Notes: a model not told the origin generated them from the sequence alone. A stretch of 64,000 nt of DNA from Acidobacteriota bacterium (GCA_023410055.1 JAEYQK010000073.1:62001-126000); one strand, 5' to 3'. Shown: positions 33,397-42,150, counted from the stretch's first letter. Made by a program: numbers and translations.

Positions 33397-36300
33397 CTAG
33401 CTGCATCCGCTCGTGCTGCCACACGACATGCACTTGTAGCAGCTGCCGTTGCGCACCATGATCGAGCCGCAGAAGCTGCATGATGGAGCATCCCCGAGGT
33501 CCACGATGTCTCTCATCGCGTCGGCCACGTGGGAGCTCGTCGGCTTCTGGTCGTTGGCCGCTACCAACTGCTGCTGAGTTGCGCTGGGAACGGTGCCGTT
33601 TTCAGGCTCGTTCACGGCGACTGGTGACTTCGGACGGAAGTTCTCAAATAGCGTTCCCTGCTGTCCGGTGAGGAAGCGCAGGTGCAGCCAGCGGAAAATG
33701 TAGTCCATGATCGACTTGGCGAAGCCGATGTCGGGATTGTGGCTCCAGCCGCTGGGCTCGAAGCGCGTGTGCTCAAACTTCTCGGTGAGCAGCTTGAGGG
33801 GCACGCCATGTTGCAGCGCCATCGACGTTGCCAGCGCGAACGAGTCCATCAGGCCGCTGACCGTCGAGCCTTCCTTCGCCATGGTGACGAAGATTTCGCC
33901 CGGCTGTCCGTTGGGATACATGCCGACCGTGATGTAGCCTTCGTGTCCGGCGATGTTGAACTTGTGCGTGATCGACGCACGCTCGGGTTGCAGCTTGTGA
34001 CGCACCGCGCGCGGCGGAGCGTTGAGATCCTCTTCCTCGACCGGCGCAGGCGCGGCGACAACCGCAAGCGTCGTTGCCTGTTTGTCCTTGTTCGACAGCA
34101 CAAGCGGCTGAGCCTTCTTCGAGCCATCACGATAGATGGCGACTGCCTTCAAGCCTAAGCGCCACGCCAGCGTGTAGGCTTCCATGATGTCCTCGACCGT
34201 AGCCTGCTCGGGCATGTTGACCGTCTTGGAAATGGCGCCCGAGATGAACGGCTGCGCGGCCGACATCATGCGCAAATGCCCAGCTGAGGCGATGCTCCGA
34301 GTGCCCTTCGCCGGACGCAGCGAGCAATCGAACACCGCGAGGTGGTCCGCCTTGATGTGCGGCGCGCCCTCGATGGTGCCCGTCGCGTCGATGTAGCTGA
34401 CGATCTTGTCCGTCTGTTCGCTGGTGTAGCCGAGCTTGAAGAGCGCGGCCGGGACCGTCGAGTTGACGATCTTGATCATGCCGCCGCCAACCAGCTTCTT
34501 GTACTTCACCAGCGCCAGATCGGGCTCGATGCCGGTCGTGTCGCAGTCCATCATGAACCCGATGGTGCCGGTCGGAGCCAGCACCGTTACCTGCGAGTTG
34601 CGGTAGCCGAAGCGCTCACCGTGCTGGAGCGCCGCGTCCCACGTGGCAGCCGAAGCCTGCTTCAGTGCCGGGATCTGCGCCACGGCAGTCGATCCGGCGT
34701 GCTCGTGCTTCTCGTCGATCTTGTTGACCTCGGCGCGATGCATGCGGATGACGTCGAGGAACGGCTCGCCGTTGACGTAGTACCCAGGGCAAGCGCCGCC
34801 GCGATCGGGATTCGCCACGCGTTCGTCGTTGGCCAGATGCTCGGTCGCCGGTGCAATCGTGCCGCACAGCTCAGCGATCCGCGCCGACTGGTAATAGGCT
34901 TCGCCGGTCATAATGGCTGTCACGCACGAGGCATAAGCGCGGCCAGCATCGGAGTCGTAGGGAAGTCCAGCGGCCATCAGCAGCGCGCCAAGGTTGGCAT
35001 AGCCGAGTCCCAGCGGGCGGTAGTCGTGCGAGTTGCGCGAGATCATCTCGGTCGGATAACCGGAGTTGTCGACCAGGATCTCCTGCGCGGTGATCATGAT
35101 GTCGATGGCGTACTTGTAGGCGTCAACGTCGAAGGTGCCGTTCGGGGCGAACTTCATCAGGTTCAGCGACGACAGGTTGCAGGCCGAGTCGTCGAGGAAC
35201 ATGTATTCCGAGCAGGGGTTCGAGGCGTTGATGCGTGCCGACTTCTTCGACGTATGCCACCGGTTGATCGTCGTATCGAACTGCATGCCCGGATCGCCGC
35301 ACTGCCAGGTAGCCTTGGAGATCTTCTGCAGCAGGTCGCGGGCGCGGAAGGTCTGGACGACGCGGCCGTCCTTGATGGCGCGAGTCGAGAACTCGCTGTC
35401 GCGCTCGACCGCGTACATGAACTCGTCGGTCACGCGGACGGAGTTGTTGGCGTTCTGGAAGAAGATCGAACTGTAGGCTTCCGAGTCCGGCCCGGAGGCG
35501 TCATAGCCGGCCGCCGCCAGCGCCCACGCCTTCGCCTCTTCCTTCATCTTGCACTCGATAAAGTCAACGATGTCGGGGTGCTCGACGTTGAGGATGACCA
35601 TCTTAGCCGCACGACGGGTCTTGCCACCCGACTTGATCACGCCCGCAAAGGCGTCAAAGCCCTTCATAAACGATAGCGGTCCGCTGGCGGTACCGCCGCC
35701 GCTTAGCCCCTCGGTCGACGAGCGCAGGGGGGACAGGTTCGTGCCGGTGCCGCTACCCCACTTGAACAACATGCCCTCGGTCTTGGCCAGCGTCAGGATG
35801 GAGTCGAGCGAGTCGTGGATCGAGTTGATGAAGCAGGCGGAGCACTGCGGATTCTTGTAGCCGGTCGTGCCGTATTCAATCTGCTGGGTGTCGGGGTTCC
35901 AGTGCCAGTTGCGTGCGTCGGAGTTGGGTTCCAGCCGGTCGCAGCCAACGTTGAACCATACCGGCGAGTTGAAGGCCGCCATCTGGTGCAGCAGGATGTG
36001 CACCAGTTCGTCGTGGAAGACCTCGGCGTCGTCGAAGGTCTTGAAGTAGCCCCCGGCCATACCCCAATCGCGGATCGTCTCAGCGACGCGGCTGATGAGC
36101 TGGCGTACGCCGGTCTCGCGGTCAGGCATGCCCAGGGTGCCATGCAGATACTTCTGGGCGACGATGTTCGTCGCCGTAACCGACCAGTCCTTCGGGACCT
36201 CGACGTCAGTCTGCTCGAAGATGATCTTGCCCGAGACGTCCTTGATCAGCGCCGTGCGCAGTTCCCAGTCGACGGTGCTATAGGGGTCGGTACCCGCTTC

Positions 36301-36426
36301 GGTGAAGTAACGTTTGAAAGTTAGCCCGGGTGCCCGCTTCTTTGTAGTAGTCGTCTGGGTGGTTTTCTGAGCCACTTCGTTGCTAGTTTGAGCGGCTGCT
36401 GCAACTTTCGGGCTGGCGTCGGCCAT
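33397..36426 (-). CDS. nrdJ: adenosylcobalamin-dependent (class II) ribonucleotide reductase
   Basis: A 1009-residue class II enzyme that reduces ribonucleotides to deoxyribonucleotides with B12. Visible features: an N-terminal extension rich in Thr/Gln/Lys (1-30), a first active-site Cys region (NPQCSACFINSIHDSLDSIL), the glycine-rich GSGTGTNLSPLRS, the radical/catalytic motif NPCSEYMFLDDSACNLSSLNL (Asn-x-Cys-x-Glu type, in part), and LAPTGTIGFMMDCDTTGIEPDLAL. The C-terminus carries a Cys-rich tail (CSFCGSIMVRNGSCYKCMSCGSTSGC), the swinging-arm and zinc-type region that re-reduces the active site. The frame extends upstream, but the ATG at 36426 with AGGAGAG before it is preferred. The upstream region carries a promoter with NrdR-like boxes. 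Being oxygen-independent, it serves DNA synthesis in any oxygen regime. Confidence 0.96.
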   Translation of the reverse strand: MADASPKVAAAAQTSNEVAQKTTQTTTTKKRAPGLTFKRYFTEAGTDPYSTVDWELRTALIKDVSGKIIFEQTDVEVPKDWSVTATNIVAQKYLHGTLGMPDRETGVRQLISRVAETIRDWGMAGGYFKTFDDAEVFHDELVHILLHQMAAFNSPVWFNVGCDRLEPNSDARNWHWNPDTQQIEYGTTGYKNPQCSACFINSIHDSLDSILTLAKTEGMLFKWGSGTGTNLSPLRSSTEGLSGGGTASGPLSFMKGFDAFAGVIKSGGKTRRAAKMVILNVEHPDIVDFIECKMKEEAKAWALAAAGYDASGPDSEAYSSIFFQNANNSVRVTDEFMYAVERDSEFSTRAIKDGRVVQTFRARDLLQKISKATWQCGDPGMQFDTTINRWHTSKKSARINASNPCSEYMFLDDSACNLSSLNLMKFAPNGTFDVDAYKYAIDIMITAQEILVDNSGYPTEMISRNSHDYRPLGLGYANLGALLMAAGLPYDSDAGRAYASCVTAIMTGEAYYQSARIAELCGTIAPATEHLANDERVANPDRGGACPGYYVNGEPFLDVIRMHRAEVNKIDEKHEHAGSTAVAQIPALKQASAATWDAALQHGERFGYRNSQVTVLAPTGTIGFMMDCDTTGIEPDLALVKYKKLVGGGMIKIVNSTVPAALFKLGYTSEQTDKIVSYIDATGTIEGAPHIKADHLAVFDCSLRPAKGTRSIASAGHLRMMSAAQPFISGAISKTVNMPEQATVEDIMEAYTLAWRLGLKAVAIYRDGSKKAQPLVLSNKDKQATTLAVVAAPAPVEEEDLNAPPRAVRHKLQPERASITHKFNIAGHEGYITVGMYPNGQPGEIFVTMAKEGSTVSGLMDSFALATSMALQHGVPLKLLTEKFEHTRFEPSGWSHNPDIGFAKSIMDYIFRWLHLRFLTGQQGTLFENFRPKSPVAVNEPENGTVPSATQQQLVAANDQKPTSSHVADAMRDIVDLGDAPSCSFCGSIMVRNGSCYKCMSCGSTSGCS

Positions 36427-36768
36427 GGTTCGTCTCTCCTGAATGCGACCGCCAAGGGTCGTTCCATCCCTCTCCTCTTGGGAAGAGGTGTTGTTTACGA
36501 ATGTCTTCTGATTTGTGATTGAGAAGTGACAACAAAAAGCTTCGCGCTGACGCTTTTGCCCCTGATGCTCACTTTCATCAATCCCCCCAAACCAATACTT
36601 ACGTTGACTGTCTTTCCCGACCTCGCCAACCAACCAAAGCGGCGGACTCCCCGGTCCACGGGGTAATTTTGCGACACCACTCAGTCGCTCTCACAATTTG
36701 GCGAATACCTGCGAATCGGAACTGCTGGCTACCGGGAACCCTAATCCCAACAAAACCCTGGGATGCGA
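36427..36768 (-). other. long nrdJ leader region
   Basis: About 335 bases between the proposed promoter and the nrdJ start. I looked for a cobalamin riboswitch (conserved B12 box and junction elements) and do not see one. The stretch has some short stems (for example GACCGGGGAGTCCGCCGC region) but no known RNA family that I recognise, and no gene. Confidence 0.4.
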
Positions 36769-36820
36769 ACAGTAATGCTTTAAGTTGTGCGTGTCAAGAC
36801 CCTACCCCAACATATTGTAT
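36769..36820 (-). promoter_or_regulatory. predicted nrdJ promoter with two NrdR-like boxes
   Basis: Read on the minus strand: ATACAATATGTTGGGG (36820-36805) matches the NrdR box consensus ACACWATATVTWGTGT at about 13 of 16 positions. GCACAACTTAAAGCAT (36790-36775) matches at about 10 of 16. The two start 30 bases apart, close to the usual 31-32. A TTGACA -35 (36797-36792) and TACTGT -10 (36774-36769), 17 bases apart, lie between and after them. This layout fits repression of nrdJ by NrdR. No nrdR gene is in the window. Confidence 0.55.
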
Positions 36821-37013
36821 TTTCAGCGTTTTCGGAAGCCGATTTTCGAAGATTTAAAGCAGTCCGTCTGGCGGGCCCTTCTGCAAAATCAGGAACTCTG
36901 TACCGAACGAATGTAAGCGCAGGAGGGGCACCCGTCAATTCCACAAAAGTGGTGCAAATAAGTGGGCAGAAAATGCGGGATACAACAAGGACTGCGTTGA
37001 TGGATCGAGCCGA

Positions 37014-37400
37014 TTAGGCGGCCTGTGCTTCCCTGGAACTGAGAATTTGCCTGAGTTTCTGCAACAAAACTTCCGGCCCGTCCAGCGAGTCCATGCTGGC
37101 AGCCGCCTCTTGAGGCGGGTCTTCCCCAGTTGTCTTGATTACAAGGATGGGAACGTTCGGAGCGATCTGCTTAAGATCGCGCGCGAGACGGTTTCTCTCT
37201 ACGAATTCTATGGAGTCTCCGAGAACTATCGCATCGATTCCACCAGCCCTCATCCTTTCAACAGCTTGATCGTCCCGCATGGCGGTTTCGATGGTGTAAC
37301 CAGCGGTGCGCAAGACCGCGTTGCGGCTTGCCAGCAACATTGCATCGCGACTGATCGACAATATACGAGGCGAACCGGGGGAGGGATTTGGACTGCACAT
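37014..37400 (-). CDS. receiver-like domain protein lacking the phospho-acceptor Asp
   Basis: A 128-residue single-domain protein with a CheY-like pattern: PRILSISRDAMLLASRNAVLRTAGYTIETA (beta1-alpha1-beta2, in part), IDAIVLGDSIEF (beta3), VPILVIKTTGED (beta4) and a C-terminal helix LLQKLRQIL. The acidic pair of a true receiver is reduced to one Asp (Asp19), and the phospho-acceptor position is Gly61 (VLGDS). It is therefore probably a pseudo-receiver that works without phosphorylation. The ribosome site (GAGGAG) is good and the frame is intact. It is a single gene between nrdJ and feoAB, and its partner is unknown. Confidence 0.72.
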   Translation of the reverse strand: MCSPNPSPGSPRILSISRDAMLLASRNAVLRTAGYTIETAMRDDQAVERMRAGGIDAIVLGDSIEFVERNRLARDLKQIAPNVPILVIKTTGEDPPQEAAASMDSLDGPEVLLQKLRQILSSREAQAA

Positions 37401-37597
37401 CTGTAGCTCCTCAGGATTCCTCTTCGTCTTCTCAGCATCTATATTGACTCTGCTGCACTACCGAGAGTTGCGCCAAGTTCGGCCAGAGATCTGGGGATTC
37501 TGTTGCAGGTGACACATGCAAAACGCGGGTACCTCCCGGCTCCGCTCATCACAGTTCGGTGTGACTTTTGTCGCTTTGCTGCGCGCTCGGGGCGCGG

Positions 37598-37630
37598 TAC
37601 AATGTTTATGGTTTTGAAAATGATTTTCAA
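37598..37630 (+). promoter_or_regulatory. feo promoter with a Fur-type box
   Basis: TTGAAAATGATTTTCAA (37614-37630) is a perfect palindrome around G622 and matches the Fur 7-1-7 consensus TGATAATNATTATCA at 13 of 15 positions. A possible promoter lies just upstream: TTGCTG (37575-37580), 17 bases, TACAAT (37598-37603). The box would then cover the first transcribed bases, so iron-loaded Fur would block feoAB. Confidence 0.6.
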
Positions 37631-37952
37631 TTTGTCCAAGTTGGCTAACTCAATCTCGCTCGCCGATCTTCCGCAGGGTGAATCTGCCATTTTGAGCGAA
37701 CTGCAACTGAATTGCGACGTCACAGACCATCTGATGAATCTCGGTTTTGTACCCGGAACGGAAGTGACGGCTGCGCAGAGCGGGCCCGGTGGGGATCCCC
37801 GAGTTTACCGTGTCGAGCGCACTGAAGTCGCGCTACGACGCGACATTGCCGGACGCATCAGGGTTCAGCTGTTATCTTCAGAGAAGACGGTGCCGTCTGT
37901 AGGGCGCGAGGCCGTGCTGGTCCTCAGTGCGAATAACGCGAGCGCAGACTGA
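37620..37952 (+). CDS. feoA: FeoA-domain ferrous iron transport accessory protein
   Basis: A FeoA-domain protein of about 110 residues. The SH3-like domain runs SLADLPQGESAILSELQLN ... HLMNLGFVPGTEVTAAQSGPGGDPRVYRV ... VALRRDIAGRIRVQLL, close to the family pattern (MGLxPGTEV and ALR motifs). A C-terminal extension of about 25 residues follows. It assists FeoB in Fe(II) uptake from the cytosolic side. The start is uncertain: the open frame reaches 37503, and ATGs at 37602, 37608 and 37620 precede the domain, but the first two lie in the presumed promoter and 37620 overlaps the Fur box. A TTG at 37641 is another option. Its stop overlaps the feoB ATG by one base. Confidence 0.85.
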   Translation: MIFNLSKLANSISLADLPQGESAILSELQLNCDVTDHLMNLGFVPGTEVTAAQSGPGGDPRVYRVERTEVALRRDIAGRIRVQLLSSEKTVPSVGREAVLVLSANNASAD

Positions 37953-39838
37953 TGGGTACTTCCAGCCTAGCCTCCTGTCATTCTTCAGGAAGTGATCTTC
38001 GGGATCGTTCAGGAGTAGTCAGGACCATTGCCGTTGTTGGCCCGCCGAATTCCGGCAAGACGACACTTTTCAACCGACTGACAGGCTTGCGCCAAAAGGT
38101 CGGCAATTTCCCTGGTGTCACCGTCGAACACCACACCGGCTACCTGAAGGATGCCCACGGCAATGACGTTGCGCTCATCGATTTGCCCGGAGTATATGGA
38201 CTGTCGCCGCGCTCGGAAGATGAGCGGGTAACGATCGATGTGCTGAGCGGCGCGGTCAATGGAATTACCCGTCCGGGTGCAATCATTCTTGTGCTTGATT
38301 CGACGCGCTTGAGCCAGCATTTTGTGCTCGCGGCCCGAGTCATCGCGCTCGGCCTGCCGACGCTGGTCGTCCTGAACATGGCGGACGAACTGCACAAGCA
38401 GGGGGGACAGATCGATGTTCTGGCTCTTGCCAAGCAGCTTGGGACCCCCGTCGCTTTAGTCGCGGCATCGAGCGGCGAAGGTCTCAGTGCAGTAACGAAC
38501 TTCATCAGTGCTGACCATGAAGCTCCGTCGCCACTTTCGCTTCCGGTTCTGAACGACGCGGCCCACTGCCGCAATTGGGCGGTAATGGTCGGACACAATG
38601 CTTCTTACCAGCGTCCCGCCAGCCCCGTCTGGACACAGCGGCTCGATTCCGCTTTTCTCCACAAGCTGTGGGGACCGGTGATCTTCGGCGTCGTGATTCT
38701 TGCGGTTTTCCAGACGATCTTTTTGATTGGCCAACCGCTTTCGAACGCCTTTCAGGCTCTGATCCAAACCGCAGGCGATCACGTCGCAGCTCACGTTCCC
38801 GACGGTATTCTGCGTTCGCTGGTCATGAACGGCATCTGGAAGGGAACTGGCTCCGTGCTGGTCTTCCTGCCCCAGATCATGTTGCTATTTTTTGTGATCG
38901 GCATTCTCGAAGACTCGGGATATCTCGCGCGCGCTGCCGTGATTGCCGATCGGACCATGTCCCGCGTCGGATTGAACGGCAAGTGCTTCATCCCGCTGCT
39001 TTCTGCCTACGCCTGCGCCGTACCAGCCATCATGGCCACGCGCACCATCGAGAACAAGCGCGACCGCATGGCGACCATCATGATCGCGCCATTCATGACC
39101 TGTTCCGCGCGCCTGCCGGTCTACACCATGCTGATCGCAGCGTTCATCCCCGACCGCCATCTGCTCGGACCGCTTTTCGGAACACGCGCTGCCGCGATGC
39201 TGTCGCTTTACGTGCTTGGGTTCCTGATGGCGGTGATCACGGCACGGGTTCTGAAATCGTCGATTCTCAAGAGCAAGGACGCGCCGTTCATCCTCGAGAT
39301 GCCGCCCTACCGCTGGCCGCAGGCACGCACGCTTGGACTACATCTGCTGGACCGATGCAAAGCATTTCTGGTCCGTGCCGGAACGGTCATTCTGGGCGTA
39401 TCGTTGCTGCTGTGGGCACTGACGAACTTCCCGCTACACAACGGGCACCCACCCGATATTCAGGATAGCCTGGTTGCCAGGGCCGGGCACCTCATAGAAC
39501 CAGCCATCCGGCCGCTTGGTTTTGATTGGAAGATTGGTGTTGGACTCGTATCTTCTATCGCTGCCCGCGAAGTCATTGTCGCCACGCTGGGCACGCTTCA
39601 CGGCGTCGATCCGGAATCGCAGCAGATGGGACTGCAAGCCGCACTGCGTCACGAGATCACTCCAGCGGCTGCGATGGCACTGCTCGTCTTCTTTGCTTTC
39701 GCCATGCAGTGTATGTCGACGATGGCGGTAGTCCGGCGGGAAACCAATGGCTGGAAGTGGCCAGCGCTTCAGTTTACTTACATGACATCGCTGGCCTGGA
39801 TTTCGGCGTTCGCGGTGTATCAGTTGATGAGAGTGTAG
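37952..39838 (+). CDS. feoB: FeoB ferrous iron transporter (GTPase plus permease)
   Basis: A 628-residue protein: an N-terminal G domain (about 25-190) with GPPNSGKTTLFNRLTG (G1), NFPGVTVE (G2), LIDLPGVYGLSP (G3), LNMADE (G4) and VAASSGEG (G5), then a membrane domain of about eight helices with the Gate motifs (SGYLARAAVIADRTMSRVGLNGKCFIPLLSAYACAVPAIMATRTIENKRDR, in part). It is shorter than E. coli FeoB (773) and lacks the Cys-rich C-terminal tail, which some lineages have as a separate FeoC. It imports Fe(II). The start ATG overlaps the feoA stop (TGATG). The stop codon lies at the very start of a hairpin repeat. Confidence 0.95.
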   Translation: MGTSSLASCHSSGSDLRDRSGVVRTIAVVGPPNSGKTTLFNRLTGLRQKVGNFPGVTVEHHTGYLKDAHGNDVALIDLPGVYGLSPRSEDERVTIDVLSGAVNGITRPGAIILVLDSTRLSQHFVLAARVIALGLPTLVVLNMADELHKQGGQIDVLALAKQLGTPVALVAASSGEGLSAVTNFISADHEAPSPLSLPVLNDAAHCRNWAVMVGHNASYQRPASPVWTQRLDSAFLHKLWGPVIFGVVILAVFQTIFLIGQPLSNAFQALIQTAGDHVAAHVPDGILRSLVMNGIWKGTGSVLVFLPQIMLLFFVIGILEDSGYLARAAVIADRTMSRVGLNGKCFIPLLSAYACAVPAIMATRTIENKRDRMATIMIAPFMTCSARLPVYTMLIAAFIPDRHLLGPLFGTRAAAMLSLYVLGFLMAVITARVLKSSILKSKDAPFILEMPPYRWPQARTLGLHLLDRCKAFLVRAGTVILGVSLLLWALTNFPLHNGHPPDIQDSLVARAGHLIEPAIRPLGFDWKIGVGLVSSIAAREVIVATLGTLHGVDPESQQMGLQAALRHEITPAAAMALLVFFAFAMQCMSTMAVVRRETNGWKWPALQFTYMTSLAWISAFAVYQLMRV

Positions 39839-39860
39839 GGACGGGGCTGTGCCCCGTCCA
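39834..39860. repeat. hairpin repeat GTAGGGACGGGGC-TGT-GCCCCGTCC, copy at feoB end
   Basis: GTAGGGACGGGGC-TGT-GCCCCGTCC; the stem GACGGGGC/GCCCCGTC is perfect. The same 25-base core occurs at 43190-43214 after the methyltransferase gene. Here it includes the feoB stop codon. It could act as a terminator or 3' protection element; there is no T-run. Confidence 0.7.
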
Positions 39861-39875
39861 CAAAGCAGCAACAAA

Positions 39876-40424
39876 TCAACGCTGTGTCGACGACGCAACC
39901 GTTACGTCATTCGCTAGCAGAAACACTCCTGAGGACTTCTCCGCGTCTTTCATCGAGCCAGAGGAAGCTGTCGTCTCCTGCGAGGCATATTTGCTCGCCG
40001 GCTGGACGACTCCTTGGATTGTGACAACATCTCCCTTACGGAAACGCTTGGCGTCCAGATCGGGATTGTTCGCCGCCTTGACCACAAGCAACCTGTGACT
40101 GCTGTCAGATCCCACCCAAAAGTTACCGGTGTCGTTCGTATCCTGCACCATGACGTTCTGCAGCACGACTGACTTGCCGACCCACGCTGTGGGATTCGCA
40201 TTGTAGATCTTCCCTGGATCGACAAGCACGGTGGGCTGGCCCGCATCCTGCGATTGACTCGTCTGCGTTTGATCGTTAGTGGACGGGCTACCTGATTGCC
40301 CACTCGGCGTCTGACCCGGCTGAGTCGGCGCCTGGGGCGTCATCTGGCCCATTGCCGTTCCGCCGAGCATCAATCCGACTCCGAGAACTGCCGCAGAGAC
40401 ACTGCACCTCATGCGCTCAAACAT
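39876..40424 (-). CDS. exported protein with Gln/Ser/Thr-rich linker and OB-like domain, unknown function
   Basis: A 182-residue protein with a signal peptide (AVLGVGLMLGGTAMGQ), a low-complexity Pro/Gln/Ser/Thr linker (about 28-65) and a compact beta domain (YNANPTAWVGKSVVLQNVMVQ ... RLLVVKAANNPDLDAKRFRKGDVVTIQGVVQPAS) resembling OB-fold or DUF-type envelope modules. The function is unknown. The start at 40424 has AAGGAGGAGCTGAAG before it. It is convergent with feoB, with the hairpin repeat between the two stops. Confidence 0.7.
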   Translation of the reverse strand: MFERMRCSVSAAVLGVGLMLGGTAMGQMTPQAPTQPGQTPSGQSGSPSTNDQTQTSQSQDAGQPTVLVDPGKIYNANPTAWVGKSVVLQNVMVQDTNDTGNFWVGSDSSHRLLVVKAANNPDLDAKRFRKGDVVTIQGVVQPASKYASQETTASSGSMKDAEKSSGVFLLANDVTVASSTQR

Positions 40425-40510
40425 CTTCAGCTCCTCCTTTGTTGTTCTTAAGGAATTTGACGATGAGTGGCTGTGGATAGATGCATCTTCGCTTCCGCTG
40501 TTGCGGATGC

Positions 40511-40828
40511 TTACTCCGCGTTTTCCAGAGCATGTACCCTGGTCAGGAGTTCCTCTAACTGCTGCTTAATTTCGCTTCGAAATTGGTTCTCGCGGGGTAG
40601 CTCGCTGAGGCGTTTTTGTGTTTCTGCGACCGCCTTCTTGGCCTCCTTCAGCGCTTCATTTGCGCGATCAAGGTTGCCGATGCGCAATTCGGTCTCGGTA
40701 CGATCACAAAAGACCTCGATGACCGAGAGTTCGGACTCGATGATGCTTTCGCGGTTCTTCTCCGTCCGATTGGAGAGTTCACTGTACTTTTCCGCAAGTT
40801 CCTGCTGTGTGCGCCGACGAAGAGCCAT
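40511..40828 (-). CDS. small coiled-coil cytosolic protein, unknown function
   Basis: A 105-residue, highly charged helical protein without a signal peptide (ELAEKYSELSNRTEKNRESIIES ..., ANEALKEAKKAVAETQKRLSEL, IKQQLEELLTRVHALENAE, in parts). It has heptad-like spacing over most of its length, so it probably forms a coiled coil or helical bundle. There are no catalytic motifs. The frame is intact with a modest ribosome site (AGCAGG). It stands alone, with 86 bases to the next gene on the same strand. It is most likely a lineage-specific protein. Confidence 0.6.
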   Translation of the reverse strand: MALRRRTQQELAEKYSELSNRTEKNRESIIESELSVIEVFCDRTETELRIGNLDRANEALKEAKKAVAETQKRLSELPRENQFRSEIKQQLEELLTRVHALENAE

Positions 40829-40936
40829 AGCCTGCTAGAGATGCGGCGAAAGTGACTAACGTGGTGCCGCGGACTGACCTGCTCAACGGCGACTCGGAGG
40901 GACTTGTTCTTACGCCGAGATGAAAAGGGAGCTGAT

Positions 40937-40972
40937 GCCCCGTTCAAGGGAGTGTAGGGACTTGAACGGGGC
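40937..40972. repeat. perfect 12-bp hairpin after the S1/P1-like gene
   Basis: GCCCCGTTCAAG (40937-40948) and CTTGAACGGGGC (40961-40972) are exact reverse complements with a 12-base loop. The same stem sequence, extended, recurs at 51171-51205. It lies 12 bases past the stop of the minus-strand gene, so it could act in its 3' end formation. Confidence 0.7.
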
Positions 40973-40984
40973 GAACCTCGGCTA

Positions 40985-41968
40985 CTATTTTCCTACGGCG
41001 GCCTTCGCCTGCGGAGCTGGCGGCTTCGGCTCGGCATAGGGATCGACAACCGGCTTTTCGCTTTCAACCCACGCCGTGTACCACATGTTTGCGAGCATCT
41101 GTGCACCCGCCGCAAGACGCGCATTCAGAAACGCTACACCCTCCGGCGTACCAGCGTCTTTGAACGCTCCGACCTTCTCGAGCTGGTATAGCTTCTCGAC
41201 CTGCGCATTCGAATCCCACAGGTACTTCACGTAGTCGCGGAATGGATTCGCCAGCGCCTGTGCGGTCTTTGCGTCCTTGCTGAAATCGAGCTTCGTCAGA
41301 TTGGCCTTCAAGAACAAGCTTTCGAAGTTCCAGTGCGTCTGTTTGCTCGTTGTGTAGCCGTTCGGGTTTGGTCCGACCCACCCGTTGTAGTTGATGGTTG
41401 TGTGCGTCGGGTTGGCACCATCAGCAACGTAGTGCCCGAGCCAGCCGGCGTAGAAGATAATGTTCTGCTCGACTGCATCTGTCGGCTTGCCTTCGGCCTT
41501 CAAGCGGCGGTAATCGCGGAATGCTACCTTTAGCCGATCATAGACTTCCATTGTGATGTACGGCTGGAGTCCGGTCTTCTCCGGAAGAAAATCGTTGGCG
41601 TATCGATCACCCGCAGCAATGGCCTTTGCGCGCTTCTCGTACATCTTCTGAATAAATTCGTAGCGCCCAGGAGGCAATTCGCCGATGCCCTCCGTCCGCT
41701 CCAGATCGATGAAGTGGTCCGGCTCTTGCGCAGTCTTCACGGCGTAGTCTTCCTTATGACGCCACCGATCCGGTTCCGGTCCCAAATACACGATGCGATC
41801 AATTGCCGCAGCCGTCTTGAAGAAGGCCGGCATGTCCGCCGGAAGATGCTGCGTGGCAGCCTTGTTGACCGCCATGTGGCCCTCGTCCCCCCAGCCGAAC
41901 GCGTACGGCTGCGTGAGACACATCACTATCACCATGAGAAACGCGATTGCACGAATGTTGCTGGACAT
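40985..41968 (-). CDS. S1/P1 nuclease / phospholipase C-like zinc enzyme, secreted
   Basis: A 327-residue exported protein. After a signal peptide (FLMVIVMCLTQPYAFG) the mature protein starts WGDEGH (Trp26, His31), the N-terminal zinc-site signature of the S1/P1 nuclease and zinc phospholipase C superfamily, in which the N-terminal Trp itself binds zinc. Further ligands are visible: EPDHFIDLE and the helix GWLGHYVADGANPTHTT (His-x3-Asp and a second His). It is probably a phosphodiesterase acting on nucleic acids or phospholipids in the periplasm or outside; which one cannot be decided. The C-terminus is rich in Pro/Ala. The ribosome site is weak. It is divergent from the methyltransferase gene, 182 bases apart. 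Confidence 0.8.
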   Translation of the reverse strand: MSSNIRAIAFLMVIVMCLTQPYAFGWGDEGHMAVNKAATQHLPADMPAFFKTAAAIDRIVYLGPEPDRWRHKEDYAVKTAQEPDHFIDLERTEGIGELPPGRYEFIQKMYEKRAKAIAAGDRYANDFLPEKTGLQPYITMEVYDRLKVAFRDYRRLKAEGKPTDAVEQNIIFYAGWLGHYVADGANPTHTTINYNGWVGPNPNGYTTSKQTHWNFESLFLKANLTKLDFSKDAKTAQALANPFRDYVKYLWDSNAQVEKLYQLEKVGAFKDAGTPEGVAFLNARLAAGAQMLANMWYTAWVESEKPVVDPYAEPKPPAPQAKAAVGK

Positions 41969-42150
41969 GAACAGAGTTTCCCGTTTCCTGTTCAGAGTTG
42001 CAAGTGAAAAACACCTTCATTCCGAGGACCCTGAGCACCGCCGCAGCGGCGAGGAGGACCTAACCTTGTCAGGTCTCTTTTCCGAGCGACACGTCTCCCG
42101 TTCGCCGCATCCAAAGCTCCGCAGTTGTATTCCCACCAAAGGAGCGCCTT

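Noticed and set aside
34342..35676. 444-codon plus-strand frame inside nrdJ
   Set aside because: It is antisense to a conserved reductase and its translation is composition-driven (Val/Asp/Arg-rich), with no ribosome site.
36427..36768. Cobalamin riboswitch in the nrdJ leader
   Set aside because: The AGGAGA stretch near the start is the ribosome site. The other conserved elements of the B12 riboswitch are not visible.
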